From positions 1 to 64,000 of the forward strand of contig JAAXXY010000012.1 of the NCBI GenBank assembly GCA_013334225.1: a stretch of 64,000 nt of DNA, written 5' to 3'. The notes beneath the pieces are model-generated. The model had not been told where the DNA came from. It was given only the letters and a program-made list of their open reading frames with translations, and made no database searches. Source of the stretch: Chlorobiaceae bacterium (GTDB lineage: Bacteria; Bacteroidota; Chlorobiia; Chlorobiales; Chlorobiaceae). A program made the position numbers and the translations under genes. This document shows, piece after piece, positions 17,074 through 26,308 of this stretch. The number at the start of each line of letters is the position of its first letter. The stretch's first letter is position 1.

Positions 17074-17243
17074 AATGGTTCCTGTTTACTGGTTTAAGGA
17101 GGGGACTATGTACTGCACATATAAAGTTAGAGATTCTTACGGTCAATAAAAAAAAGATACAGGAACTCTCAGGAACTTGCCTTGCTTGTTTTTTCTGAAA
17201 CAGGCAATTTTCAACTTCATCCGAGCTTATGAAAGAAGTTGAA

Positions 17244-18146
17244 CTATCTCACCCGCATTCCCCTCTCCTTATCCCAATGAAGCGGTTTTGAAGCTTTGGG
17301 CAAAGGACTTTCCGGAACTTCGCCGACAGTTACTCCGTATTTCCAGTCAGGCGGACAGATTGCGATGAACCTGACATAACCGCCAAGACCTCCCTGAAAT
17401 TTCGGAAAACCCATCGCAACAAGAGCCCCTGTTTCCGGCACCTTGTCGAGATTTGCAACCCCTTCAGCCTGGGTATATCCGTTCCGTAGCAGCCAGGCTT
17501 CTCCTTCAAGATCCGGAGTATCATCCGTGTCGAGCGGTTCATGGCCATGAAACAGGATGTGACGCTGCTCATGCAGGAATTTAAGGGCATCGAGCGATAC
17601 TCCCGGAAACGGATGCCGGGTTGCAAGGGATTGGTCCGGCCAATCCCTTGACCAGTCTGAGCGGACGAAAACCACTGAACCTTCAGGAATCCGTCCGTAC
17701 CGTTTCTCCCATGAGAGGATGTCGTCAAGAGAGAGGCTGTAGCCGGGATTTCCGGAAACCTGATCCACGATCGATATGACAACGAGAGGTCGAACGGCAA
17801 ACGTTGGAGGCAACTCATCGATCGCAGGATACAAAGGGTTCCAGTGGGCCGGCGGATCAAGCTGTGTGCCAAGCTGATCCGTGGCGAGCAGATAAAGAGT
17901 GGCTTCGAACCCGTCCTTTGCCCAGGTATAGGACATTCCGTTATCAGGATCTTTTGCCGGTGCGAATGTCGATTCAGCAAATCCGGCCCATACAGGAATC
18001 GATGGCGTGATCGTATGCGTAAGGTCTACATATCTGGCTTTCCTTAAAACCTGTTCATACGCTTGCCACAACCGGGAATCCGGGTTGGAGGATGATGAAG
18101 CGCAACCAGCGAGCATCATGAACAAGAGAATCCAGAGACGACGCAT
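17244..18146 (-). CDS. Cyclase-family (kynurenine formamidase-like) lipoprotein
   Basis: Putative metal-dependent hydrolase (PF04199) of about 300 residues from the ATG at 18146, which places MRRLWILLFMMLAGC as a lipoprotein signal with the lipidated Cys at 15. The longer frame to 18227 would bury this signal. Family strands are visible: YVDLTHTITPSIPVW, then LGTQLDPPAHW, where the usual H-x-G-T-H-x-D metal motif has Gln in place of the second His (a variant seen in some members). Then come SVVFVRSDWSRDWP and FHGHEPLDTD. A lipoprotein form of this normally soluble enzyme is unusual. Substrate unknown. No operon partner. Confidence 0.75.
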   Translation of the reverse strand: MRRLWILLFMMLAGCASSSSNPDSRLWQAYEQVLRKARYVDLTHTITPSIPVWAGFAESTFAPAKDPDNGMSYTWAKDGFEATLYLLATDQLGTQLDPPAHWNPLYPAIDELPPTFAVRPLVVISIVDQVSGNPGYSLSLDDILSWEKRYGRIPEGSVVFVRSDWSRDWPDQSLATRHPFPGVSLDALKFLHEQRHILFHGHEPLDTDDTPDLEGEAWLLRNGYTQAEGVANLDKVPETGALVAMGFPKFQGGLGGYVRFIAICPPDWKYGVTVGEVPESPLPKASKPLHWDKERGMRVR

Positions 18147-18270
18147 CTGAATTTTTCGGAAAAGATTATATGATTCCGGCACTCTGCGAATATGTATATC
18201 AATGTTATTCGAGTTATTCCCGTTCAAATTATTTAACTTTTTTTAATGAAACATAACTTCTGATACCACT

Positions 18271-18987
18271 ATGGCAAATTCTGAACAGTTGACTATCCTG
18301 AAGCTTGGCAGCGTTGCGTGGAACCGGTGGAGAAAAAATAATCCGGATGTAAAACCTGACCTCTCACATGCCGATCTGTCAAGAGTTGACCTTGAAAAAG
18401 CCGACCTGAAAGCGGCTGATCTTTCAGGGGCAGATCTCGCGGGTGCCAGCCTCGAGAGAACCAAACTTACAAACGCCAATCTGGCGGGAGCTGATCTTGA
18501 AGGAGTAAACCTTGAACGGTCCTGTCTGGTCGCAGCTTCCTTCGAGGGAGCCAATCTGACCAGGGCTAATCTTGAAAGGGCCAGGGCAGCAACATCGAAC
18601 CTGAGAAAAGCCAATCTCGAACGAGCGAACCTGGAACGGACCTGTCTGGCCGCAGCCTCTCTCGAAGACGCCAATCTCGAGAAAGCAAATCTTGAACGAG
18701 CCAATCTCAGGAAAGCCAATCTGGAACATGTCAACCTGAAAAAGGCCAATCTGGAAGGTGCAAACCTTACAAAGGCAAAACTCTCCGGTGCTGTTATCGA
18801 CGAAAAAACAATAACGAAACAGATCAGGGGTGCCAGAGTAAATGGCAATGGTCTTGTTCCTGAAAAGACCAAAGAACATCACCGGTCGGCAGAAAAACTG
18901 ATCGCTGTTTCACTGGTTTCGATATTTACCGGAATACTCGTGTTCGGCTTTATTCGGGTCTCCGCATCGAAACGAAAAAATCAATGA
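18271..18987 (+). CDS. Pentapeptide-repeat protein with C-terminal membrane helix
   Basis: Protein of 238 residues. A short N-terminal cap (LGSVAWNRWRKNNPDVKPDL) leads into about 28 tandem A(D/N)Lxx pentapeptides, residues 30-175, which should form a right-handed quadrilateral beta helix. A basic linker follows, and then one membrane helix at about 210-228 (LIAVSLVSIFTGILVFGFI) with a basic KRKNQ end, so the helix is probably displayed on one face of the inner membrane by a C-terminal anchor. Function of this class is mostly unknown. A long frame on the other strand (18243-18872) is a by-product of the repeats. Confidence 0.85.
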   Translation: MANSEQLTILKLGSVAWNRWRKNNPDVKPDLSHADLSRVDLEKADLKAADLSGADLAGASLERTKLTNANLAGADLEGVNLERSCLVAASFEGANLTRANLERARAATSNLRKANLERANLERTCLAAASLEDANLEKANLERANLRKANLEHVNLKKANLEGANLTKAKLSGAVIDEKTITKQIRGARVNGNGLVPEKTKEHHRSAEKLIAVSLVSIFTGILVFGFIRVSASKRKNQ

Positions 18988-19241
18988 AATATTGCCTGGC
19001 AGCATGAAATGACAAGATCCTGCATGATTTCACGATGGGCTGGAAAGCCATTTCCTGATTCTGATATTTTCTTTCTTCACTCTCTCCAGCCCCGTTATGT
19101 ATTTGATTTTTGTTGTTTAAGCAGGAACTCTACTGAAATAACGACAGTGTCTGACTGGACATTATCTCTCTTATTTTCAATAGTCTGTGCGTATTTTGAA
19201 TATTATCAAATCAAAATTGTTGCATCAAGGAGTGACAGCAC

Positions 19242-20102
19242 ATGAATACCGATAAACTTGAATTCAGTCAGCTTGACCGTCATCAGGTCGATACCCTTGT
19301 CGGATGGGCACAGGAGGAAGGGTGGGACCCCGGTGTTCACGATGCGGAGATTTTCCATTCGGTTTTTCCGGACGGTTTTTACGGTTATTTCCTGGACGGC
19401 GAGATGATCGGCGGCGGTTCTCTGGTATCCTACAACGGCGAATATGGTTTCATGGGCTTTTTTATCGTCAGGCCGAAATACCGTAGCGCCGGGATCGGCC
19501 GCGCCCTTTGGTACAAAAGAAGGGACACGCTTCTCGGGCGACTGAAACAAGGGGCAAGCATCGGCATGGACGGGGTTGTGGCCATGCAGCCGTTCTACCG
19601 GAAGGGCGGATTTGCCATCGCCTACCGCGATGAGCGCCGGGCCCGACTTGGCAGCGAATTTCCCCGCCACGATGCCGTTTCCGGGATCGCTCATGCCGAT
19701 CTGGACGCGATTTCGGCATACGACCGGGAGTGTTTCGGCTTCGACCGTCTCCCCTTCCTCGATCGCTGGATCTACGACAGCCAGGCAACATCGTTCAGGT
19801 ACCTGAACGAAGGAAATATTTCAGGCTATGCCGTCCTCAGAAAGACCGGGAAAGGGTTCAAGATCGGCCCGCTGTTTGCCGACTCAATCGATATTGCCAG
19901 GGAACTCTACCGGTCATGCCTTTCAGTCGCCCCCGGACAGAACGTTTATCTCGATATTCCGATGAAAAACCCGGCCGCAGTCTCCCTCGCTGACGAGTTC
20001 GGTGCAGAGTACGTGTTCGAGTGTGCCCGGATGTACTACGGACCGGAACCGCTCCACCGTCTGCAGAAGGTGTTCGGGATAACAACCTTCGAGCTTGGCT
20101 GA
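19242..20102 (+). CDS. GNAT-family N-acetyltransferase, double-domain type
   Basis: Acetyltransferase of 286 residues. The N-terminal GNAT domain has the acetyl-CoA loop FIVRPKYRSAGIGRALWYKRRD and the following GMDGVVAMQPFYRKGGF. The C-terminal half (from about residue 150, ISAYDRECFGFDRLPFLDRW) resembles the second, degenerate GNAT domain of PF18014-type proteins. AGGAGTGACAGC precedes the ATG. Its stop overlaps the start of the deacetylase gene (TGATG), so the two are translationally coupled. Codons here are richer in G and C than in the neighbours, which hints at acquisition from elsewhere. Substrate unknown. Confidence 0.82.
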   Translation: MNTDKLEFSQLDRHQVDTLVGWAQEEGWDPGVHDAEIFHSVFPDGFYGYFLDGEMIGGGSLVSYNGEYGFMGFFIVRPKYRSAGIGRALWYKRRDTLLGRLKQGASIGMDGVVAMQPFYRKGGFAIAYRDERRARLGSEFPRHDAVSGIAHADLDAISAYDRECFGFDRLPFLDRWIYDSQATSFRYLNEGNISGYAVLRKTGKGFKIGPLFADSIDIARELYRSCLSVAPGQNVYLDIPMKNPAAVSLADEFGAEYVFECARMYYGPEPLHRLQKVFGITTFELG

Positions 20103-20998
20103 TGGCTGCGCGGGACCTTGCGGGGTATGGTGGTGATCCGCCAGATGCTCATTGGCCGCGAGAGGCACGCGTGGCTGTCCAGTTCGTACTTAACATCGAG
20201 GAGGGAGCCGAATCGACCGTTCTCAACGGCGATGCCCGTTCGGAAAGTTATCTACACGAACTTTACAGCCGTCCTTACCGTGAGGGAGAACAAGACCTCA
20301 GCGTGGAGAGCATGTACGAATACGGATCACGTGCAGGCTTCTGGCGTATTCTGGAGCTGTTCGGTGATCGTCATCTTCTCCTGACCGCCTTCGCCTGCGG
20401 CAGGGCCCTCGAACTCAATCCGGCCATCGGCCGGGCCCTTGCTGCCGCAGGCCACGAAATTGCCGGACATGGCTACCGCTGGCTTGACCATAGCGGTATA
20501 CCGGAGAACGAAGAACGCCTGCACATCAGCGCCACAATCGAGATCATCGAACGGGTCTGCGGCCGCCGTCCCGTGGGCTGGTACACCGGCAGGGTCAGTC
20601 AGCATACACGACGGTTGATTCGTGATGAGGGAGGCTTCCTCTACAGTTCGGACGCCTACAACGACGACCTGCCTTACTGGCTTGCAGGCTCTCCCGCTCA
20701 CCTGGTTATCCCCTACTCGCTGGTCACCAACGACTTGCGATACCTGCTGCCCAACGGCTTTGCCTGCGGCGGGGACTTTTTCCAGCTGCTCAAAGATGCC
20801 TTCGATCAGCTCTGGAACGAGGGGAAGCACAAGCCGAAAATGATGAACGTCGGCCTTCATCCAAGAATCAGCGGTCATCCCGCCCGGGCTATTGCTCTGG
20901 CGCGTTTTCTCGATTACATCAGGGAGCGTGACGCAGTCTGGATCTGCCGACGCGAGGATATCGCCCGGCACTGGCTGGCGCTTCATCCGCCGACCTGA
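20102..20998 (+). CDS. Polysaccharide deacetylase (NodB/PuuE-like)
   Basis: Deacetylase-fold enzyme of 298 residues starting at the overlapping ATG 20102 (an open frame upstream to 20021 lies inside the GNAT gene). The motifs match PuuE-type, allantoinase-like NodB proteins: VAVQFVLNIEEGAE, RAGFWRILELFGDRHLLLTAFACGRALELNP, AAGHEIAGHGYRW (metal-binding H-x3-H type), then TGRVSQHTRRLI and NVGLHPRISGHPARA. Such enzymes act on N-acetylated sugars or on amide rings of purine breakdown. Coupled to the GNAT gene, with the same GC-rich codon use. No uric-acid genes are nearby, so the substrate is open. Confidence 0.83.
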   Translation: MAARDLAGYGGDPPDAHWPREARVAVQFVLNIEEGAESTVLNGDARSESYLHELYSRPYREGEQDLSVESMYEYGSRAGFWRILELFGDRHLLLTAFACGRALELNPAIGRALAAAGHEIAGHGYRWLDHSGIPENEERLHISATIEIIERVCGRRPVGWYTGRVSQHTRRLIRDEGGFLYSSDAYNDDLPYWLAGSPAHLVIPYSLVTNDLRYLLPNGFACGGDFFQLLKDAFDQLWNEGKHKPKMMNVGLHPRISGHPARAIALARFLDYIRERDAVWICRREDIARHWLALHPPT

Positions 20999-21034
20999 GG
21001 TTCTTAACTGTTCGTAAAAGACAGGCTGGAACTA

Positions 21035-21055
21035 TCCTCTTAAAAGTTAAGAGGA
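21035..21055 (+). terminator. Hairpin after the deacetylase, possible terminator
   Basis: Perfect nine-base stem TCCTCTTAA-aag-TTAAGAGGA, 37 nt after the stop. There is no T tract behind it, so it may be an RNA-stabilising hairpin rather than a terminator. Confidence 0.35.
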
Positions 21056-21298
21056 AAAGTCCTGAATCTTCAACTGGAAATATTTTACAAAGCATATGTG
21101 GTCAACCTGCTCCATTGTCAGAAACCGGACAGTAAATAAAGTTTGTGATTGATCGCACATGAAATGTAACTTGCAGGTAAATTGTCTTTTAGCATAGTGC
21201 AATAAGATCACCCGTTACGTTTACTTGTCTGTAAAAAAAAGTTGGTGACCGGGAATCTTTTTTCAAGAATCAGATTCACTTCGATCAGCTAACCATAC

Positions 21299-22879
21299 AT
21301 GCCAGCAGCTCCCGAACACAATCCATGCAAGACCCGGTACTTTCAGTTACAGGGTTTGCAAGCCTCCGGGTTGATGCAGGAAGATATCTGTTCGCCGGAG
21401 TTCAGGCTCTCCCCTGTCGATTCAAGACATGAAAAACAAGTATTCTACGACACCTTCGACTGGCATGCATTTGAAAAAAACTTTGCCGTCGTAAAAAAAA
21501 AGAACGCTCTTTTCCTGCTCTCCCTCGATAGCGGCATTGAAACTGAAAGCACGATTTTTCCGGGATATCCCCCATCGTTTTTTTCATCGGACCTGCCCCA
21601 AGGGCCCCTCAGAGAGCAACTGTCTGCCGTCAGCCAGATACGGGCATTCCTGAAGCAGTGCACCATCGACACGTCTGTCCGGTCATACAGGATCATGGAT
21701 GACAATGAAAAAACTATCGGCTACCTGACTTCGGAGTCGCTGACCGTCATCGATAAATCAGGCCGGAAACCGCTCGCTCCGCTCCTCTCTCTCCGGCCTT
21801 TCAAGGGATATCAGGATGAAACGGATGCCTTCAGGAAGCTGCTGTCCCGGCATATCGTCGTCGAAGAGAGCATGGGGTTCAGGGACGTGTTCCGTTCGAT
21901 CATGCAGGCCGCCGGTCAGCAGGTGCAGGGCTACTCGTCCAAAATCCGCCTGCAGCTTGATCCCGAAGCGCCTGTTCATGAAAGCATGAGAACGCTCCTG
22001 CAATGGACCCTTTCCATCATGAAAGTCAACGAGGAAGGGATCAGGAACAACACCGATACCGAGTACCTGCACGACTACCGGGTCGCTGTTCGGCGCACCC
22101 GCTCAGTCATGAAGCTTATCAGAGGCGTGTTCGATCCGGACGAAACCGCGCCGTTTCTCGACGGGTTCAGGGAACTCGGCAAGAAAAGCAACGTACTGCG
22201 TGACTGCGATGTTTACCTGCTGCGGCAGCATACCTGCTTCGGCTTCCTGCCGCCATTTCTCAAACCCGGTCTCGAACAGTTTTTCGCAGAAATCGAACGG
22301 TCACGGAAAGCCTCTCACCGATCATTCTGCCGGCACCTTGCATCAGAAAGCTATGACAGGTTCCTTCATGACTGGGAACGCTTTGTACTGAACGACACGC
22401 TCACGAACCCGGATAAAGCTCCGAAAGCTTCGCTTTCCACCATAACTATTGCAGGAAGTTCGATCAGAAAGGCCTGGAAAAAAGTGATACGCAACGGCCG
22501 CCTCATCGGCCCTGAAGCGACCGACAGGGAACTGCACGAGCTGCGGATCGATTGCAAAAAGCTCAGGTACCTGCTTGAATTTTTTGCGTCGCTCTATCCG
22601 CAGAAAACCATCGTACCGATCATCAGGCAATTGAAAGAGCTGCAGGAAAACCTCGGCAGTTTTGTCGATTACTCAGTTCAGATCATGTTCCTGCAGGAAA
22701 GGCTCCAGTCGGTTCCGGAGACCAGCGGCAATCATCAGTATCCGGCTTCGATCGGAGGGCTTGTCAGCGTCCTGTTTATGAAAAAGGAAGAGACACGGGC
22801 GCATTTCACGAAAATTTTCAGAGCATTCGATCAGGAAAGCAGCCGCAGAATGTTCAGGGAACTTCTCGATAATGGATAA
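21299..22879 (+). CDS. CYTH-like/CHAD domain protein (polyphosphate-binding)
   Basis: Protein of 526 residues. Residues 45-180 look like a degenerate CYTH fold ([27 protein letters not shown]) without a full ExExK motif. Residues about 215-515 are a CHAD domain: conserved H258 in [19 protein letters not shown], and the second helical half with [18 protein letters not shown] and [14 protein letters not shown]. The basic surface of CHAD domains binds polyphosphate and targets proteins to polyphosphate granules. The ParA gene starts 5 nt after the stop, so the two form an operon, possibly for granule handling. No polyphosphate kinase is nearby. Confidence 0.88.
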   Translation: MPAAPEHNPCKTRYFQLQGLQASGLMQEDICSPEFRLSPVDSRHEKQVFYDTFDWHAFEKNFAVVKKKNALFLLSLDSGIETESTIFPGYPPSFFSSDLPQGPLREQLSAVSQIRAFLKQCTIDTSVRSYRIMDDNEKTIGYLTSESLTVIDKSGRKPLAPLLSLRPFKGYQDETDAFRKLLSRHIVVEESMGFRDVFRSIMQAAGQQVQGYSSKIRLQLDPEAPVHESMRTLLQWTLSIMKVNEEGIRNNTDTEYLHDYRVAVRRTRSVMKLIRGVFDPDETAPFLDGFRELGKKSNVLRDCDVYLLRQHTCFGFLPPFLKPGLEQFFAEIERSRKASHRSFCRHLASESYDRFLHDWERFVLNDTLTNPDKAPKASLSTITIAGSSIRKAWKKVIRNGRLIGPEATDRELHELRIDCKKLRYLLEFFASLYPQKTIVPIIRQLKELQENLGSFVDYSVQIMFLQERLQSVPETSGNHQYPASIGGLVSVLFMKKEETRAHFTKIFRAFDQESSRRMFRELLDNG

Positions 22880-22884
22880 TTCAT

Positions 22885-23643
22885 ATGAAATCAGTCGCTT
22901 TGTACAGCATCAAGGGCGGGGTCGGCAAGACAGCCGCGGCCGTCAATCTTTCCTACCTTTCCGCTTCAGGCACCGGTCAGCAGACACTGGTTTGCGATCT
23001 GGACCCCCAGGGTGCGAGTTCCTTCTACTTCAGGATCAAGGCGTCGAAAAAGTTCACCGGGGAGAAATTCCTGAAGGGAAGCAAAAAGATATTCAGTAAC
23101 ATCAAGGCTACGGACTACGAAAACCTCGACCTGCTGCCATCCGATTTTTCCTACCGGAACCTCGATCTCGATCTATCCGAAGAAAAAAAGCCTCTGAAAA
23201 AACTCCGCAAAAACCTCGAGGAACTGGGCGAGAACTACCGGTACGTCTTTTTCGACTGCCCCCCGAACCTGACCCTTCTATCAGAGAGCGTTTTCGCAGC
23301 GTCCGACCTCATTCTCGTGCCGGTCATTCCCACAACACTCTCCATTCGGACCTATTTCCAGCTTACCGGATTTTTCGAAGCCAACAATCTCGACAGCTCG
23401 AAGATTTTCGCATTTTTTTCCATGGTTGAAAAGAAGAAAACCATGCACCGCGATATCATAGCCAAATATGCCGCTGCGAAAGGGTTCCTGTCAAGTATGG
23501 TCCCCTACAGTTCGGATATCGAAAAAATGGGGATTTACCGCTCACCCGTTCCGGCCATCCTGCCCCATTCACAATCGGCTGCAGCTTACCGGGAACTCTG
23601 GCAGGATCTACTCAGCAATCTTGAATCATCCGGAACCAGATGA
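22885..23643 (+). CDS. ParA/Soj-family partition ATPase
   Basis: Deviant-Walker ATPase of 252 residues. The signature KGGVGKT is at 10-16, Walker A-prime is [14 protein letters not shown], and Walker B is [26 protein letters not shown] follows, as in orphan ParA proteins. Such ATPases position plasmids, chromosomes or protein cargo on the nucleoid. It lies 5 nt behind a CHAD gene and has no ParB gene or recognisable parS nearby, so it is more likely to position a cargo than to segregate DNA. It is convergent with the SDR gene. Confidence 0.9.
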   Translation: MKSVALYSIKGGVGKTAAAVNLSYLSASGTGQQTLVCDLDPQGASSFYFRIKASKKFTGEKFLKGSKKIFSNIKATDYENLDLLPSDFSYRNLDLDLSEEKKPLKKLRKNLEELGENYRYVFFDCPPNLTLLSESVFAASDLILVPVIPTTLSIRTYFQLTGFFEANNLDSSKIFAFFSMVEKKKTMHRDIIAKYAAAKGFLSSMVPYSSDIEKMGIYRSPVPAILPHSQSAAAYRELWQDLLSNLESSGTR

Positions 23644-23649
23644 TTTCCT

Positions 23650-24474
23650 TTATTCACCGGATTGCTGACGAAAAACGGACAGTGCAAGCCTCGCAAGGGT
23701 GACCGGCATTGGCCGGTAAACAAGACGACGATTGGTCCCTGTGATCGAACGTATTTTCGGGACAACGACCGATGCGACCTTTTCAGGCTTTTCGGCAATC
23801 ACGTTGAAAACCCTCATTGCTGTTTCAGGTGCATCCTGAAGAAGCAATGGGGTGAGCACCAGGCCGGGGCTGAGTTCATGAGCCCCGATCGACGTCTTGC
23901 CTGCCGACCGCAACTCCCGGGAGAGGAAACGGGTCAGTTCGGCCACCCCTCTTTTCGATGCCTTGTGAGCTAACCCGGAGCGGGAAAAAAAAGCTCCCGC
24001 GACTGAAAAACCCAGATTGAAAATATGATAGACGGGTTTCGTGGAAGGCGGCTGCCGGTCCATGATCTCTACCGCTTCGGCACACATGAGAATGGAACCT
24101 GAAAGATTGGTGGTGCAGGTTTCGACGATATCATCCTCTGACAGCTCCCAGAGCGGGCGCTTAAGCTTTCCGGCACTTCCGGCATTGTTGATCCACCGGT
24201 CCACACGCCCGAGAGTGCCGGATACAAAACGGGAAAATTCCTTGACATTCGAAGGGTTGGAAACATCGCAGACCATACCGTAAACCTCGGCATTCGGAAA
24301 GGCTGCACGAAGCGAACAGAGGGCGTCATCGAGCTTGCCGGGGTTCCGGCCGCAGAATACGACACGGTCCCCACAGGAGAGAAACCGTGAGACCATGGCA
24401 TACCCGAGTCCTGAAGACCCGCCCGTCAGGACAACCCCGAGAGGTCCTGATGTCGTGTTTCTTTCAGTCTTCAC
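23650..24474 (-). CDS. Short-chain dehydrogenase resembling chlorophyll(ide) b reductase
   Basis: SDR protein, 274 residues from a GTG at 24474 (overlapping the dipeptidase stop by 11 nt) or 295 from an ATG at 24537. The nucleotide loop is VVLTGGSSGLGYAMVSRFL, and WINNAGSAGK follows. Several blocks read like plant NOL/NYC1 chlorophyll b reductase: the NAG block, TTNLSGSILMCAEAVEIM, HELSPGLVLTPLLL, FNVIAEKPEKVASVVVPKIR. The usual catalytic Tyr of Y-x3-K is His here (GLAHKASKRG, codon CAC), which would weaken or change catalysis. In a chlorosome organism, reduction of a C-7 formyl pigment is an attractive but unproven role. Confidence 0.75.
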   Translation of the reverse strand: MKTERNTTSGPLGVVLTGGSSGLGYAMVSRFLSCGDRVVFCGRNPGKLDDALCSLRAAFPNAEVYGMVCDVSNPSNVKEFSRFVSGTLGRVDRWINNAGSAGKLKRPLWELSEDDIVETCTTNLSGSILMCAEAVEIMDRQPPSTKPVYHIFNLGFSVAGAFFSRSGLAHKASKRGVAELTRFLSRELRSAGKTSIGAHELSPGLVLTPLLLQDAPETAMRVFNVIAEKPEKVASVVVPKIRSITGTNRRLVYRPMPVTLARLALSVFRQQSGE

Positions 24475-25087
24475 ATCCAGCGGCCCTTTTGAGAGGAAAA
24501 TCGGATACCGGGTATTGATCCCAGCCGGGTGCGTCAAAATGCCACCACTCGGTCGGAAACGGCTCGAAACCCTCCTCTTTCATGGCTGTTTCGAGAATGG
24601 CGCTGTTTTTCAGGGCTTCGGGTGAAGCGCCTTTGTAGCCGCGGTTTGCCTTTTCAGAAAAATCATCATACTCGGTAGGCATTGGCAGAGGCTTTCCTTC
24701 TGCATCGGCAAGGCTCACATCGACCGCGGCACCACGGTTGTGCCTCGATCCTTTTGAAGGATCGGCCACATAGCGCTCGTCCGGCATGATCTCCCAGAAT
24801 CGCTTCTGAACGGAAAGAGGACGGTAGCAGTCGAAAACAATGAGACGGTACCCCTTCTTTTCGAGCTTTTCCTGCACGTTCAGCAACCGTATTGCAGCAT
24901 CCCTCCTCAGCAGGCATCGCGCAGCAGGGTATATGATCTTTCCGGTAAAGTTATTTGGTGTGGCATACCGGATATCGAAAACAATCGTCCGGTCAAGTTC
25001 CCCGATATCGACAAAATCGATGTTCTGTGCAGCGAAAATCGGAAATGAAAAGAGAAAGGCTACAAAAAAAAACGAAATGCGTTTCAT
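24464..25087 (-). CDS. D-alanyl-D-alanine dipeptidase (VanX/DdpX family)
   Basis: Periplasmic zinc dipeptidase of about 207 residues from the ATG at 25087. The signal peptide is KRISFFFVAFLFSFPIFAA. The active-site pieces are present: substrate-binding R in VFDCYRPLSVQKRF, the zinc motif SRHNRGAAVDVSL (S-x-H-x6-D) and EWWHFD near the end. It splits D-Ala-D-Ala released from peptidoglycan for reuse. No van-type ligase or regulator genes are near, so this is recycling and not glycopeptide resistance. Its stop overlaps the SDR reading frame. Confidence 0.92.
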   Translation of the reverse strand: MKRISFFFVAFLFSFPIFAAQNIDFVDIGELDRTIVFDIRYATPNNFTGKIIYPAARCLLRRDAAIRLLNVQEKLEKKGYRLIVFDCYRPLSVQKRFWEIMPDERYVADPSKGSRHNRGAAVDVSLADAEGKPLPMPTEYDDFSEKANRGYKGASPEALKNSAILETAMKEEGFEPFPTEWWHFDAPGWDQYPVSDFPLKRAAGCED

Positions 25088-25335
25088 GACAAGGCAAAGA
25101 TTAAACATCAGTAAAAAAACGTCTCCTTCTGCTGAAATCCAATCCTGCGGGAAAAAGGGCTCAGCTGCTTGTATCTTTTAAAGTTAGCATTCCTTACTCT
25201 ATTCCGGAACTTGCGAAAGGTTAAATAACCGGAATTCTGAATTAACCGTGTTCGCGATTGTTTTTTTACAGAAATGTCGTTACTTGTAATTTTATGTCCA
25301 TCTCCCGGCACAGCAACATTTTTTTCGGAAAAACC

Positions 25336-25953
25336 ATGCAACTTCGCAATCTTAAGACAATTGCCCGACCGCTTTCCAACCATTGGCTTTTCCGCAACAT
25401 CCTGATCGCCCTGTTCTGTTCCGGTTCCCTTGTCCCCTTTTCACCTTCCAAAGCATTCTGCGAATCAACCTCTGAAAAAAACGCCATACAACCAGTTCCT
25501 GAAAACACCGTCAACTCATCCCATGTATTCACATCTTCCATGCTTGACCTGTTCAGGAACGTCTGCCAGCATTTCGGAACGAAGTACCGTTCTGGCGGGC
25601 AGAATCCTTCCGGATTCGACTGCTCCGGATTTGTGCGTTACATGTATGACAGGGTTTTCAATATGCAGCTACCCCGGACTGCCAAGGAAATGTCCTTGAT
25701 CGGCAGCAAAGTTGAAAAAAATGAGCTGAAACCCGGAGATCTCGTTTTTTTCCAGACAAAAGGAAGTCAGATCAACCATGTCGGTATTTTCATCGGTGCC
25801 GACACGTTCATTCATTCCTCACTTGGAAAAGGTATTACCGAAGACCAGCTGAAACAGAATTACTACGGAAAGCGCTTCGCCGGTGCAGTCCGTCTGCTTG
25901 AAACGCAGGGAAATAACCGTACTTCCTCGATTTCCACGGGCAGACAAGGATAA
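25336..25953 (+). CDS. NlpC/P60-family cell-wall endopeptidase
   Basis: Secreted cysteine peptidase of about 206 residues. The ATG at 25336 or the one at 25294 gives a signal peptide (NHWLFRNILIALFCSGSLVPFSPSKAFC). The NlpC/P60 domain has the catalytic Cys in SGFDCSGFVRYMYDRVF, the middle block ELKPGDLVFFQT and the catalytic His in INHVGIFIGADTFIHSS. It probably cuts D-Glu-meso-DAP bonds in stem peptides. There are no SH3 or LysM domains, so it is a minimal catalytic form. Confidence 0.88.
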   Translation: MQLRNLKTIARPLSNHWLFRNILIALFCSGSLVPFSPSKAFCESTSEKNAIQPVPENTVNSSHVFTSSMLDLFRNVCQHFGTKYRSGGQNPSGFDCSGFVRYMYDRVFNMQLPRTAKEMSLIGSKVEKNELKPGDLVFFQTKGSQINHVGIFIGADTFIHSSLGKGITEDQLKQNYYGKRFAGAVRLLETQGNNRTSSISTGRQG

Positions 25954-26174
25954 CGAGGCAACGCCATTGCCGCATCTCCTTCATCAGCAGCCGGACACCT
26001 GTCAGCCGTTTTTTACTGAACACTGACGGTTATAACTCCACAAATAAACCGCTGACAATGCAATCCTGAAAAAAAATATCCGGTCTATTTCCCCTTCAAG
26101 CCTAAAAATGCTATCATTCCACAGTCCGATATTGTCTGAAATGTGGTCGTAACCTGTTTTAAAAATAAGAGACA

Positions 26175-26267
26175 ATGAAACTGTTTACCTTTTGTCTGCT
26201 GCTCTCTCTTTCTTTTTTTCCGGCATCTCATGATGCAGAATGTCAGATAAGGCAGATTGGGGAATAA
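26175..26267 (+). other. Possible 30-residue signal-peptide-like mini-ORF
   Basis: ATG at 26175 opens a frame of 30 codons. The product begins MKLFTFCLLLSLSFFPAS, a textbook secretion signal, and stops 12 residues later at 26265. It could be the broken 5' end of a lost exported-protein gene or a leader peptide before the DUF218 gene at 26309. Preceded by AAGAGAC, a weak ribosome site. Confidence 0.25.
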
Positions 26268-26308
26268 ACGTTATTTTATCGGCAGGAATTGCAATCAGAA
26301 CCTGTTTT

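Noticed and set aside
17089..17140. Mini-ORF of 13 codons behind AAGGAGG on the plus strand
   Set aside because: Too short and lies antisense to the leader of a minus-strand gene; a chance Shine-Dalgarno match.
18243..18872. Long minus-strand frame opposite the pentapeptide-repeat gene
   Set aside because: It is the reverse reading of tandem repeats (monotonous SRLAFLRL text) with no start signal; the plus-strand protein has a proper cap and anchor.
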